A DNA stretch of 64,000 nucleotides. Origin: Megascapheus bottae. Its lineage: Eukaryota; Chordata; Mammalia; Rodentia; Geomyidae. The notes beneath the pieces are model-generated. The model was not told the DNA's origin, did no database searches, and saw only the letters and a list, made by a program, of their open reading frames with translations. Below are positions 37,401 to 47,291 of the stretch, piece by piece. The translations under genes and the position numbers were made by a program. Position 1 is the first letter of the stretch; the number at the start of each line of letters is the position of its first letter. The stretch covers positions 18,888,777 to 18,952,776 of the forward strand of contig JANJXV010000020.1 in NCBI GenBank assembly GCA_024803745.1, given 5' to 3'.

Positions 37401-38611
37401 AAAGGAAGTCAAGTAGGTCAGATATGCTAGGCAATTGGAGATAATCACCAAATACTGCACATTAAAGCAAGTGAACTCTCCATGTCAGCGTGCTCGTTAA
37501 TGACACTCAGACATCCCAAGAAGCCTAAGACAGGGCTCCTTTCATCTCACTGAAAGACAACAGCAAATTTAAATGTGTACACATCTCATTAATGATTAAA
37601 ATAATCTCAAGTGGCCTATCTTTTAGCTATTTTTATTACTCCATTAATGAAATAGAAACTCTCATGTTTGATAACTGAATTGCATTTCACATAAAGTCTT
37701 TTCTGTTTTTAATGAAAAGGAGAGACCTTTCCTTTCAAGAAAGCCAAAGCTGGTTGAAAGATCCTGTCACTTAATAACTCCAGCTTTGCTATTTAAACAG
37801 CCTAGGTTTGTTCTTAATGGCCAGGAAAGTTTCTGTCACCATAAAAATTAGACAAGTTGAATTTTTTAACTTCCAAAAAACTAACGCTAACTTTCTGAAG
37901 ACCATGCTTCAGAGTACTGGTGGGGACAAAAATGCATAAGGGCCTAATTTCCTAGCCATGCAATCTTCCTCCACTTAAAAGAAATCAACATCGCATTTAT
38001 TTTCTTCTGTAATTCAAGTTTATTTTTTCACTTGAAATTCATTCATAAAAACTAAACAGATTAGACTGTTCATTTCAAACAGGAGAAGTATATATATCTA
38101 GATGCGTATAGTGTTTAATAAAGCATTCTCTAATATGAATAAAAAGTAACAAATTTAGCCTAAAAGTGAGGATTGTTTCTCCCTTTCCCCTGTGGCACTT
38201 TATGACACTTGGCAGCTCATTATCACACTTCATAGAATTTCGTGTCAGCATGTCAGATTTCTCTAAATTTTGACAGAATTAAAGTAGTGCCATTTGATAT
38301 AATTGATATTGTACAGTTAATCAGGCAGTGGCTCCATCACAGAGTAACAGTCTCAAAAGGCTTAATTACTGAACTGTGAAGATTTACTGCCATCTGGAAG
38401 TTCCCAAAGTTCTGTTCCTGAATTTTATGTAGGGTTCACAAAAATAACTTGGTCCATTTAGAAATCATGCCCTCGATTTGGAAATTAAAATTGTTATTTT
38501 TGGAATCTCATTTGGCCTAGAGATCATAGAAACCATGAAAAATAAAGGAGCAATGGCAAATGAGAAGAAAAGGAAATAAGTGGAAGCTCTAGAAATTATT
38601 CCCTTTATATA
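34473..38611. other. SINE-free non-coding DNA, possibly partly conserved
   Basis: No young SINE is seen from here to 41957. No gene is recognised. The part at about 37540-38520 looks less eroded than the rest and is rich in ATTA/TAATTA words. There is a 17-bp duplicate at 35876-35912. Confidence 0.4.
35876..35912. repeat. Tandem duplication, 20-bp period
   Basis: TCAAAGCTATTGACAAG occurs at 35876-35892 and again at 35896-35912. Confidence 0.93.
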
Positions 38612-38840
38612 ATGTTAAGAGTGCAGATTCTTGAGCCAGATGGTCAGGTTTCAAATGCTAGTTCTGCCACTCACTGACTACGTACGTGACCATGAGTAAT
38701 CCTACTTGGAATCTCTGGGCCTCAGTTTCTTCTACAGAATCAGGATGTAATACCACTCACCTTAAATTTGTAATGATTGAAAACTACTTAGAACTGTGTC
38801 TGTCCCATTGAAGAGGAGGATGCATGCTTGTGATTATGAT
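38612..38840 (+). mobile_element. MIR SINE fossil, nearly full length
   Basis: A clear forward MIR: AAGAGTGCAGATTCTTGAGC, CAGATGGTCAGGTTTCAAAT, TTCTGCCACTCACTGACTAC, CTCTGGGCCTCAGTTTCTTC, ACCTTAAATTTGTAATGATT, AGAACTGTGTCTGTCCCATT. The domain order matches the MIR consensus. Confidence 0.93.
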
Positions 38841-39411
38841 GATTGTGTTGTATGAATACTATTTTATGGGCATATGTTCAGTTGTATGTATTAAGGATCT
38901 GTGCATTCATGCATATGGGCTGTGATCATATTTACTTTTTTATTCCATCTCTCCCTTCTTTTCTCCCTCACCTTCTCCTTTCACTTCTATAATTGTCCAG
39001 CTTTTCATTCATGACCTTGTTTTTGAGCTTTATTTTAATTTTCCCTAATAAAAGACTGATTTAGCAATAGGAGTTTATGATCATTTTATTTTCAGGATTT
39101 TTTTTCTCTTACTGAGAAATTTATAACTAAAAATCTTCTATGGTAGTGAATTTTCTGTAAGCTAAAGACTAATAACTCATCTATAAAATAACATCATTAT
39201 TTCTCAGGAAATTAAGAGCTAAGACCTCTTTTGAATTAAAGGCTGAATTGGATTTGCTCTAATGTCTCTCCTATTATAAGAGTGCATGGTTCTATATACT
39301 CTATAAAACTCATTTTAGTGGTAACATAACGATAAAAAATTTTAGACATGAAAACTGATCCAGGATAAAAAAAATTCAGTATCTTCTATCCTAGTGATAC
39401 AATGCCTATCA

Positions 39412-39482
39412 GAAAGAAGTAAGAGGAAAAGAGGAGGGAGGGGGGGAAGAAAATAGAAAAGAAAAAGGAAGGGAAAAAATTG
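39412..39482. repeat. Purine-rich tract
   Basis: About 70 nt are nearly all A and G, including GGAGGGAGGGGGGGAAG. It may be an old retroposon 3' purine tract, but no body is recognised. Confidence 0.8.
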
Positions 39483-39720
39483 AGAGTTCTCTATTTGTAA
39501 AAATACAAAAATAATTACTAGTGAGGAAGTAAGTCTTCTATAGCCTGACTGATTACTATAGGAAGACATAGCAGTATGTATAAGACAAATAGTAAAGATT
39601 TTTAAAAAGTATAACAAGCTTAGGAATTGTCCAAAAATGGGAATGTAACGTATTTAAACCTATAAGAATTGTATGAAATGAGATTATTTCCAACATAATT
39701 AAGTTATATATTCTAAAATT

Positions 39721-39757
39721 TATTGTGAATATCTTGTATCGTACAAGATACACAATA
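39721..39757. repeat. Imperfect inverted repeat (hairpin)
   Basis: TATTGTG, a 2-nt bulge AA, TATCTTGTA, a 3-nt loop TCG, TACAAGATA, then CACAATA. Sixteen base pairs form with one bulge. Confidence 0.85.
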
Positions 39758-41957
39758 TCATTTTTGTTAGGGATCCAGTGTTTTATTGAACAGATACACC
39801 ACCAACTTATTCAACAAATCCTAAGTTAATAGAAATGTATTACTGTTAAGTTTAGTTCTTGTTTTAGCAGATGTTCTGATGGTAATATTGGATCCTTTCT
39901 AAGAACTTCTTTAAGGCCTGTTGGTCTTATCTGTCTTTATTTCCAAATATCCTATGGCATTCAGTGTTGCACAGGCTCTGAATAACTTCACACAGAAGCT
40001 ACAAGATAGCATCTTGGTTCAGACACCTGTGATAAACTTCTGACTTTTCAGCCCAGGAATTTTCCATTTATTTCTAAGGCATTATATTCCAGGGGTTAAC
40101 CATTTGATCCTGGGTGGAATTTTGACAACTTAGGCTGGAAACTGTTGGTATCTACAGTTTCCTCTTCCTGGATGAACAGATTTGGTATTTCTTTTATTTG
40201 GTTTCGTAGACATTCCCATAGAATCTAACGAGTACTTGTCAAAAAGTGGTTTCCCTTTCTCTCTCTGATTTGCTTTTTTCCCCTTTTTGTTCTCTACTTC
40301 TGCAAATAAAACACACATCAGTTTTTGCTTTAGATTCTGTCCTCTTGGATGGCAGATCATACAGGATAAGAAAAATTGCCTTGGAAAGAAAATGCTCCAA
40401 ATAGGATTTTAGAATTAGTTTATTGAATGGTCAGACATAAATAAGGGTTACCTCATCTTCCTACTCCATTGGAAACTAAAGGTACTTTATTGATCTAGAT
40501 TAATTGAGACAATTGTAGATATAAAAACTTCCTAGGGATAGTATTGAGAGATACCACTTGGAAATGTAACAATGGCTGTATTGGTGTGACCCAAATGACA
40601 GTAGTAAAGGGAAATCCTCCCAATGGGAAGACCCGGCATAGCATTTAATATCCAATTCATGTTTCAATGAAATGGATGTAGGCTGAAGATGTACAAGGAA
40701 CTATAGGCATTAGCAGGAGGCTGCATGTTCTGTGAAACCAAAAGAATGAGGTAGGATCTTGGTGACAAGGTAGTCTATAAAAGAAGCATGTACTATACTT
40801 ACCATACTAAGCACAGAGTATCAGGATCTGTGCTAAATAATTGATCCTACAACATCTTGTAGACATCATAGTGACTCTTACATTAACCATACCATTGCAA
40901 GAATAATAGGTTCAAATAGTAGTGGGAAATCTATACTGAGTCTCAGTATAGTCTATACTGAATCTATCTTCGTCTATTCCTTGAAGAGATGAACTTAGTT
41001 AGATTTTCACAGGGTAATTATATTCAATCTCCTCCTTTCTTGGGACCAAGTGCTGACTATGTTCTATGAGGAACATCTTGAATTTGGGAAGAAGAGAAAA
41101 GTGAAATAGTAATTATAATTCCAGGATCATCTATGCCTACAGATATTGTGGGGTTTGTTATTTTGTTTTCATATGCTTTTTAGTCATTATATTCGCAAAG
41201 ACTGGTTTTCTCCAAACTTGAAGGAATCCCTGGAAGATTTGACTTATATTTATGTCTTTCAAGGAAGTAAAAGCAACTTTTTCTTAAAAACTAAGAATAT
41301 CTCCTAACCCCATAATATAGAATGAAACAGAGGACACAAAACTTATCTAATTGTTGCAAATAACAAACCTTATATAATATATTCTAGGCCTCACATCAGG
41401 TCATCTCAGCTTCTTATTTCAGGCTCTCTGAGAACACATAAAACATCTACAGAAAAGTATAAACAGACAGCATTTCATGTCAGACTCTAACAGGTGACCC
41501 TTAGTCACAGACCTGGGCTACTATAAGGGTGCAAGTTATAAAGGAGTTCCTCATACGTGACCTGAAAAGGTCATTTATAAGGTAGAGCAAACTACCTATG
41601 GCATTAACTATTGCTCAATAGGAAATGGGACTAGTAGTGCATAAATACATTTATAGTTGCCTCAAATGAAACTTCTAAGACATGTTGTCGGTGGATTCCC
41701 AGAACATCCTGTGACAGCAAGCAACCTGTTGTCCATAATCGGATAAATTGATAAGGTGTCCATTTTCTGACTCTCACTTCTCACCTCACTTTGTCTTATC
41801 TCTTCACATTCCCTGAGATGACATTTCAGTTGATGGTTTGGTTTCAGGGTCTACTTTTGGAGAACAGATATTGAGACATTAGATTTCTTCACAGATATGT
41901 AATTTTTTGAAGCAAAAATTGCTAAATCTAGAAGAGCTGAATAGAAGCATAGTTTTC

Positions 41958-42082
41958 AGCATTGCTTTGAGATAGGTCTCTCTTCTACATAGTCTAGGCT
42001 GGTCTCAAACTCAGGATCTTCCTAGGTCTGTCTACTGAAAGCTAGGATTACAGGTATGCAGCACCACTTCAGCAGAGTATAT
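41958..42082 (-). mobile_element. B1 SINE (monomer)
   Basis: Reverse B1: CATAGTCTAGGCTGGTCTCA, AACTCAGGATCTTCC, AAAGCTAGGATTACAGGTAT, GCAGCACCACTTCA. There is no Geo right monomer. Confidence 0.88.
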
Positions 42083-42158
42083 TTTTAAGCTTTAGGCACA
42101 CATTGTTGCAATTTCTCCAAGGAGATTTGCTAGTTCAGTCTCCTGAAAAAAAGTGCAT

Positions 42159-42230
42159 ATCTATCTATCTATCTATCTATATACATACTTATAAATATAT
42201 ATACATATATATGATATATACTATATAATA
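42159..42230. repeat. (ATCT)n and TA-rich simple sequence
   Basis: About six ATCT units pass into TATATA/TACATA sequence. Confidence 0.93.
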
Positions 42231-43004
42231 GCCATTTTCCTAGATTTATTAATAATTACAATCATTTTGAATTATTTTATTCTTCAATGAGTAAAAATTA
42301 TATCATCTTTTTTCTAAATTAGAATAAAGTTGAATTATATTTAATAAGCATGTATTTATTACCCAGTTAACATTTGTATACCTGTGAGTGCTTTGTAATT
42401 GTGATACATATTTTTTGTAATTTCAGAAGATTTTTTTCCTTAAAATATGAATAAACTCATTTCTATCCCACTTGTTGAATGTATCTTGCCAATTTTTGTT
42501 TGCATTTCAATTTTGTGTTTGATCTCTTTGAACAAAAACTGGCTTAATATTTTGTTGTTTTAGAATCCATTAAACTGGCTTTTTCTATGTCACAATCATA
42601 TTGTTTAATTGAGACAATTTCACACTGCTTAAATGCAATATAAGCTTCCAGTTTTCACTATTAAAAGTTAATGTTCTTTTGGCTATTGCTTTATAGTCAT
42701 TCACCTATTGGTATTCTGTTAAAATATACCAAATGACCCAGGTTATCTGACCTAGGAATTCATCTTCCCATTTTTATTTTGTTTACATTGTGAATGCTAG
42801 CAATATCCTGCCCAATTAAACAATTTTTCATCCCTTGAATAAACACAATATTATCTCCTCCTTATTCCTCTTACTTCGCTCATAATTTGGACCTTTGCCA
42901 TTTTGTATCTGGGTTGCTATAACAGGTTCCCTAAAAGTTTCTCACCTATTTTATCTCCTTTTGAAGCCAAATAATTAAATTTGATTCGAGCTACCGATCC
43001 ATAC
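42231..43004. other. Unannotated AT-rich DNA
   Basis: T-rich; no element firmly recognised. Confidence 0.5.
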
Positions 43005-43490
43005 CTGCATTGTAGTCCATTACACATGAAGTACAAGATTCTTCATTTATCCTTCTCCTCCCTCATTCCTTGCCACTTTCTCTTCCTTTCCCACTCTAGC
43101 CCAAAGTGGTCCTCTGAGGTTTCTAACAGCTTTTATCAGATTGGGCAAAGTAGTCCATCTTTTGTACTTTTCCCCAGAGTGCTTTACAAAAAATGTTACC
43201 TTCTACTATTTGTCTTTGCCTACTTAATATCTATTTGTGATTCTCAGCTAATGTCTTTCTTAAATGCCTTTCTTGACCCAATGTTGGAATTCATTCTATG
43301 CTAGGTACTCCCAGCACATCATAGCTTTTCAGATCATTTCATCGCTTTTCTTTACAATAACCATACTTAGTGGTCACTGTTAACAAGCCTTTAGAATTAT
43401 GGATGATGCCTAGTTACTCAGAGTCTCAACATCTAATATATTGCCTGCTATAGAAAAGTCAATTTGCATATGATGGTGAGTGGAATAGAT
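43005..43490 (+). mobile_element. LINE-2 (L2) 3' end
   Basis: It follows the L2 3' consensus in order: CTTGCCACTTTCTCTTCCTT, CACTCTAGCCCAAAGTGG, TTCCCCAGAGTGCTTTA, TGATTCTCAGCTAATGTCTT, AATGCCTTTCTTGACCCAAT, and near the end GTCTCAACATCTAATATATT and GCCTGCTATAGAAAAGTCAA. An open frame of 107 codons here is incidental. Confidence 0.82.
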
Positions 43491-44052
43491 GACTCTATTG
43501 CTGAAGAATTGCAATATTTCAACTGGACATTATATAATAGTTCTTAGATTTTAAATAAATACATGAGAGGGTTTAAATACTGTAAATTGACACATAAATA
43601 TAAGGTGAGAACCAAAGGTGATAGTCATAAATGACCTATTTATTCTTCCACAGAATAAATATGAATGTTTATATAACTACATATTGAATTCAGTTTAAAC
43701 CAATAACTCCTAGGAAGAATTTCAAGTTTTTAAACATTTCATTTAGGATATTTTTCAATAGTGTTTTTAAAACATGCTCATGATAGATAACCACAGTTAT
43801 TTCCATCTAACCATTATATTTTGTGTCATTCTCATATTTAGAAACTTTCCTTTGGTTAGGAAGTTATATTTGACCACTTTATTATTTTACAAAGTAGCTG
43901 CATCAACTATTTCAGTAGAGGAAATAATGGCTGCGCTCTCAACCTAAAATCAGTGGATATTTACATTCTTTGAGGGAATATTCTTAAATAACAAGAATAA
44001 ATCCTAATGACAGATTGTATTTCTTAAACGTTTATAGTAAAAGTACAGAAAG
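43491..44052. other. Unannotated AT-rich DNA
   Basis: No recognised element. Confidence 0.5.
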
Positions 44053-44148
44053 CAGGGCACTGATGGCTCATGTCTCTAATACTAGCTACAGTATTACAGT
44101 GCAAAGACACCCGGGGCAGCAAAGTCTGTGAAAGTCTTATCTCCAGTT

Positions 44149-44196
<48 letters not shown>

Positions 44197-44285
44197 CAAG
44201 CTGGAAATGGAACTGTGGTTCAAGCCTTAAACAAAATAGCTCAGGAACAGAGCCTGGGCCCTTATTTCAAGCCTCAGAAACATTT
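44053..44285 (+). mobile_element. B1/Geo composite SINE with a (CA)n linker
   Basis: Left B1-like monomer (CAGGGCACTGATGGCTCATG), the linker CTTATCTCCAGTTAA, then a (CA)n run, then the right monomer (CTGGAAATGGAACTGTGGTT, AGCTCAGGAACAGAGCCTGG). The CA repeat sits where the linker would normally join the two monomers. Confidence 0.85.
44150..44194. repeat. (AC)n microsatellite inside a SINE
   Basis: About 22 AC units within the linker of the composite SINE. Confidence 0.97.
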
Positions 44286-44302
44286 CTTTTTAATTAAATT
44301 AA

Positions 44303-44495
44303 AGCCAGGCTCTGATAGCTCATGCCTATAATCACGACTGCTCAGGAGACTGGTATCTGTAGAAGTAAAATTTTAGGCTAGCCTCAGGGGGCGGGAGGCA
44401 CAGGACAGTCCACAAGACTTCTTCCTTCACCTCCAACATAATCATCAAAAAGCAGATCTAGAGCTGTGATTCTAGTGCAGGACATCAGTCATGTA
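44303..44495 (+). mobile_element. B1/Geo composite SINE, diverged
   Basis: Directly follows the previous copy in the same orientation. AGCCAGGCTCTGATAGCTCA, TGCCTATAATCACGACTGCT, CAGGAGACTGG, then TTAGGCTAGCCTCAGGGGGC and a degraded right monomer (AGCAGATCTAGAGCTGTGAT). Confidence 0.75.
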
Positions 44496-45719
44496 AACTA
44501 AGAAAATGTGAGGACCTGAGTATTCATGCTATGAAATGAGTTAAGATAGTATATTCCTCAGGTCAGTGATTGCCTCAAAAAACTTTCAGATACTAAATTT
44601 CCCTTTGCATTTATCAATTCTCATACCATTCTCCCTTCTATCCTTGTCACATTTATTTCCCTCACTTAGGAAGTTTCCAGTGCTCTCTCCTCATGTCCTT
44701 ACTCTCAAAACATACTTCTTATAACAGATACAAAGGAAAACTTGAAAATATAGCTACATCACTACACATACCATGTATTTGAAAAGAAAAAGTTGAGATG
44801 TTGGGGATTCAATATGTAGTAAAACTCAATAATGATTCTTGTCATGTGGATACATCCCCCCCAACACACACATTCAGCACTGAATGCTGGTACTTATAGG
44901 GACTCATGATAAATAAAAATACATTTTTCATTATTTGGCAGTAGGTTTGTTGAAAGTGGTTCAGTATGTTGCTTCACTCCCATTTGAAATGCCAGCAGGG
45001 AATTTTTAGCATCATGGATATGTTGTGGGATCAACACAACAGACTGAGTGTCGAGTCCATAAAAAGCAAACTTTAAAATATACATTTTACTTGCTAGCAA
45101 GTAAAAAGAAAAAAAGATAAAAAATAAAATGGACAGAACTTCAAAAATTCAGATATAACAGATTGTCAGCATAGAACTTCCTCCATCATACATAGTATAG
45201 GCAGATGTCATCTTTTAATTACTTCCATTAAACTATTATGACTATTTAATAAACTGAGCAAACAACAGTGATTCTCCATATTGTAAGCAAACAATATGCT
45301 AAGAAATAAAGAAATGGTTTATACCTTACTCTAATGTCACAGATGTGTTATCAGTATTAAAAAACTGATGTGTTTCTCTACATTAGGGATTAAGCTCCAC
45401 ATCAAGAGATATCCTTCAGAGACAAACTCCTGTTTGGCAGCAGGTGCCTCAGGTCTGTTAAGTTGTGTTTGTTCACATACTTCTCAAGTGTCCAGGGGCC
45501 CTTCTCAGTTACATTTCACTTTCAGATAGCATAGAACTTTCACAGGACAGCTCCTTTGTTTCCTGAATTTTGAATTTATGGACATTATAAAAAAAATTTC
45601 CCTCCATTTTTGAATGTTCCTAATCAAGTAAAATTACATTATTGATTTTTGCTTTCTGATTTTTCTACTATTTTTAAATGATGTGTTTCTATAGATAGAA
45701 TGTGTATTTTTAAATTTTT
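44496..45719. other. Unannotated non-coding DNA
   Basis: No recognised element or gene. Confidence 0.5.
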
Positions 45720-46137
45720 ATTTACTTACTTTTGTGCCAGACTCGCAGCTTGAATTCTGGGACAAGGAGCTGTTCCTGAGCTTTGTTTTACTCTACCACT
45801 TGATCCACTTCTCCACCTTTACCTTTAAAAATGGGTGGGGCAGGAATGTGGCCTAGCATGCATGCTAGGTTCAATTCTTTGGTACCACACAAACAGAAAA
45901 AAAGCTGAAAGTGGTGACGTGGTTCAAGTGGTACATCACTAGCCTTGAGAAAGCTCAAGAATAGTGCACCCAGGCCCTGAGTTCAAGGCCCAGGTCTGGC
46001 AAAAAAAAAAAAGTATTTTAGAGGAGATAGATGTCTCACACATATTTTTCTTTCCTGCCCAGGCTGACTTTAAACCACTTTCCTCACAACCAAAGCCTCC
46101 TGACTAGCTAGGATAAGATGCATGAGCCACCAGTGCC
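45720..46137 (-). mobile_element. B1/Geo composite SINE split by a later insertion
   Basis: Two halves of one minus-strand composite. 45720-45830 is the reverse Geo monomer (GACAAGGAGCTGTTCCTGAG, TACTCTACCACTTGATCC). 46012-46137 is the linker and reverse B1 part (ATGTCTCACACATA, CCTGCCCAGGCTGACTTTAA, CTAGCTAGGATAAGATGCAT, GAGCCACCAGTGCC). The gap is filled by the younger IDL-Geo copy. Confidence 0.82.
45836..46011 (+). mobile_element. IDL-Geo SINE with deletion in the left monomer
   Basis: GGCAGGAATGTGGCCTAGCA, then a deletion bringing in ATGCTAGGTTCAATTC (B box region), GGTACCACAC, the Geo monomer (CTGAAAGTGGTGACGTGGTT) and CCAGGTCTGGC plus A's. It is inserted into an older composite SINE of opposite orientation. 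Confidence 0.9.
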
Positions 46138-46489
46138 ATGCATGAATTCTGCAAGTGTTAAAAATGAAAACAGTTTGCTTGTCTACTTAGTAAAATATTA
46201 CATACTCAATGTAAATAATTCAAACCAATTATAACCATAGTCATCATATGTACTTCTATTTATACTTCGTACATAATTAGAAACCTTCTTTGCTCATTTA
46301 GCTTATATCTTAGCTACTGTATGTCCACATCCAGAATACTTATTTACTATTTTTTGTATTTCTTAATGAATTAAAATTTTTAATTGACCAAATGGTAATC
46401 TTCATTGGCATCCCCAAATTCTTATTTGCTGACATCAAAAATATATTTCAATTTCCACTACCTGAAAGAGCTTTGAAGTTTGTTATTAT
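46138..46489. other. Unannotated AT-rich DNA
   Basis: No recognised element. Confidence 0.5.
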
Positions 46490-46705
46490 TGTAGTGGGGC
46501 TTGAAGTCAGGAACTTGGCATTGTCCATAAGTTTTTGTGTGTTATGCTATTTGAGTCACAGCTCCACTTCCAACAATTCTGGTGGTTAATTGAAATAAGC
46601 ATTTCATGGCATTTCTTGCCAAGGACAACTTTGAACTAAGATCCTCATATCTCAGCATCCTGAGCTGCTAGGCTTTCAAGTGTAAGCAGCTGGTATCTGG
46701 CTCAG
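46490..46705 (-). mobile_element. B1/Geo composite SINE
   Basis: Reverse order is visible: GTGGGGCTTGAAGTCAGGAA, TTGAGTCACAGCTCCACTTC, the linker TCTGGTGGTTAATTGAAATA, TTGCCAAGGACAACTTTGAA, CTCAGCATCCTGAGCTGC. It is well diverged, hence old. Confidence 0.85.
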
Positions 46706-46971
46706 CTTTAGTTTTTCACTTACATTTTTTGCACACCTATTGACCACTTTAGTTACAATAAAAATATTAAAAATTTATTTTAATGTGCTATAAGTAACAA
46801 AATTGTATTATATAGCTTTCCTATCCACGCAATCTCTTATCTACTTTTGGATAAAACAAATAAATGAACAGTTGTTCATTCATTGTTGTTCTTTTTGTTT
46901 TTTTAATTTCTTTAAGTGATCAAATTTATGAATTTTTGTCTTTCACATAAATCATTGAAAAGACTTTCTTT
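46706..46971. other. Unannotated AT-rich DNA
   Basis: No recognised element. Confidence 0.5.
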
Positions 46972-47291
46972 TATGAAATTGAATTGCATCCTGCATGTGT
47001 TGAGGAACTAGTCCTAATGTGGCTATATTTGGCTATAGGACCTTTAGAAATGTTAAATGAGATCATAGGGTAAGAAGCGCTCATCAAATTTGACCAGTGT
47101 TTTTAGGGAAAGACAAAGAAATACCAAGGAATATTCTGATTACCAAGAAGTCTACTAAAGTCATGATAACAATTGGGCCTCAACATCTGCTGACACTTTG
47201 ATCTTGAACTTACAGAATCCTCAAGTGAGATGATAAATGTCTTTTGTTTAAGCTATCGGAATTTTATTACACCAGCCCTAGCAGACCAATA
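46972..47291 (+). mobile_element. MaLR-type (MLT1/MST-like) solo LTR
   Basis: About 320 bp matching the layout of a mammalian-apparent LTR retrotransposon LTR: ATTGCATCCTGCATGTGTTG, TGGCTATATTTGGCTATAGG, then the typical 3' end CTTTGATCTTGAACTTACAG, AATCCTCAAGTGAGATGATA, AATGTCTTTTGTTTAAGC and AGCCCTAGCAGACCAAT. No internal region or partner LTR is seen, so it is solo. Old non-infectious remnant. Confidence 0.82.

Larger units (their letters stand above)
38841..41957. other. Unannotated non-coding DNA
   Basis: No gene or young SINE. It has a purine-rich tract at 39412-39482, a hairpin at 39721-39757 and a small palindrome at 40931-40951. Confidence 0.45.

Noticed and set aside
40931..40951. 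10-bp-arm palindrome CTATACTGAG-T-CTCAGTATAG
   Set aside because: Perfect but short; one such palindrome is expected by chance in tens of kilobases and nothing around it suggests function.
42981..43304. 107-codon open frame
   Set aside because: It coincides with an L2 3' end, in the non-coding part of that LINE.
44381..44396. Possible fourth CTCF motif (CTCAGGGGGCGGG)
   Set aside because: The bases before the core do not fit the matrix, and it lies in a degraded SINE, where the G-run derives from the element.
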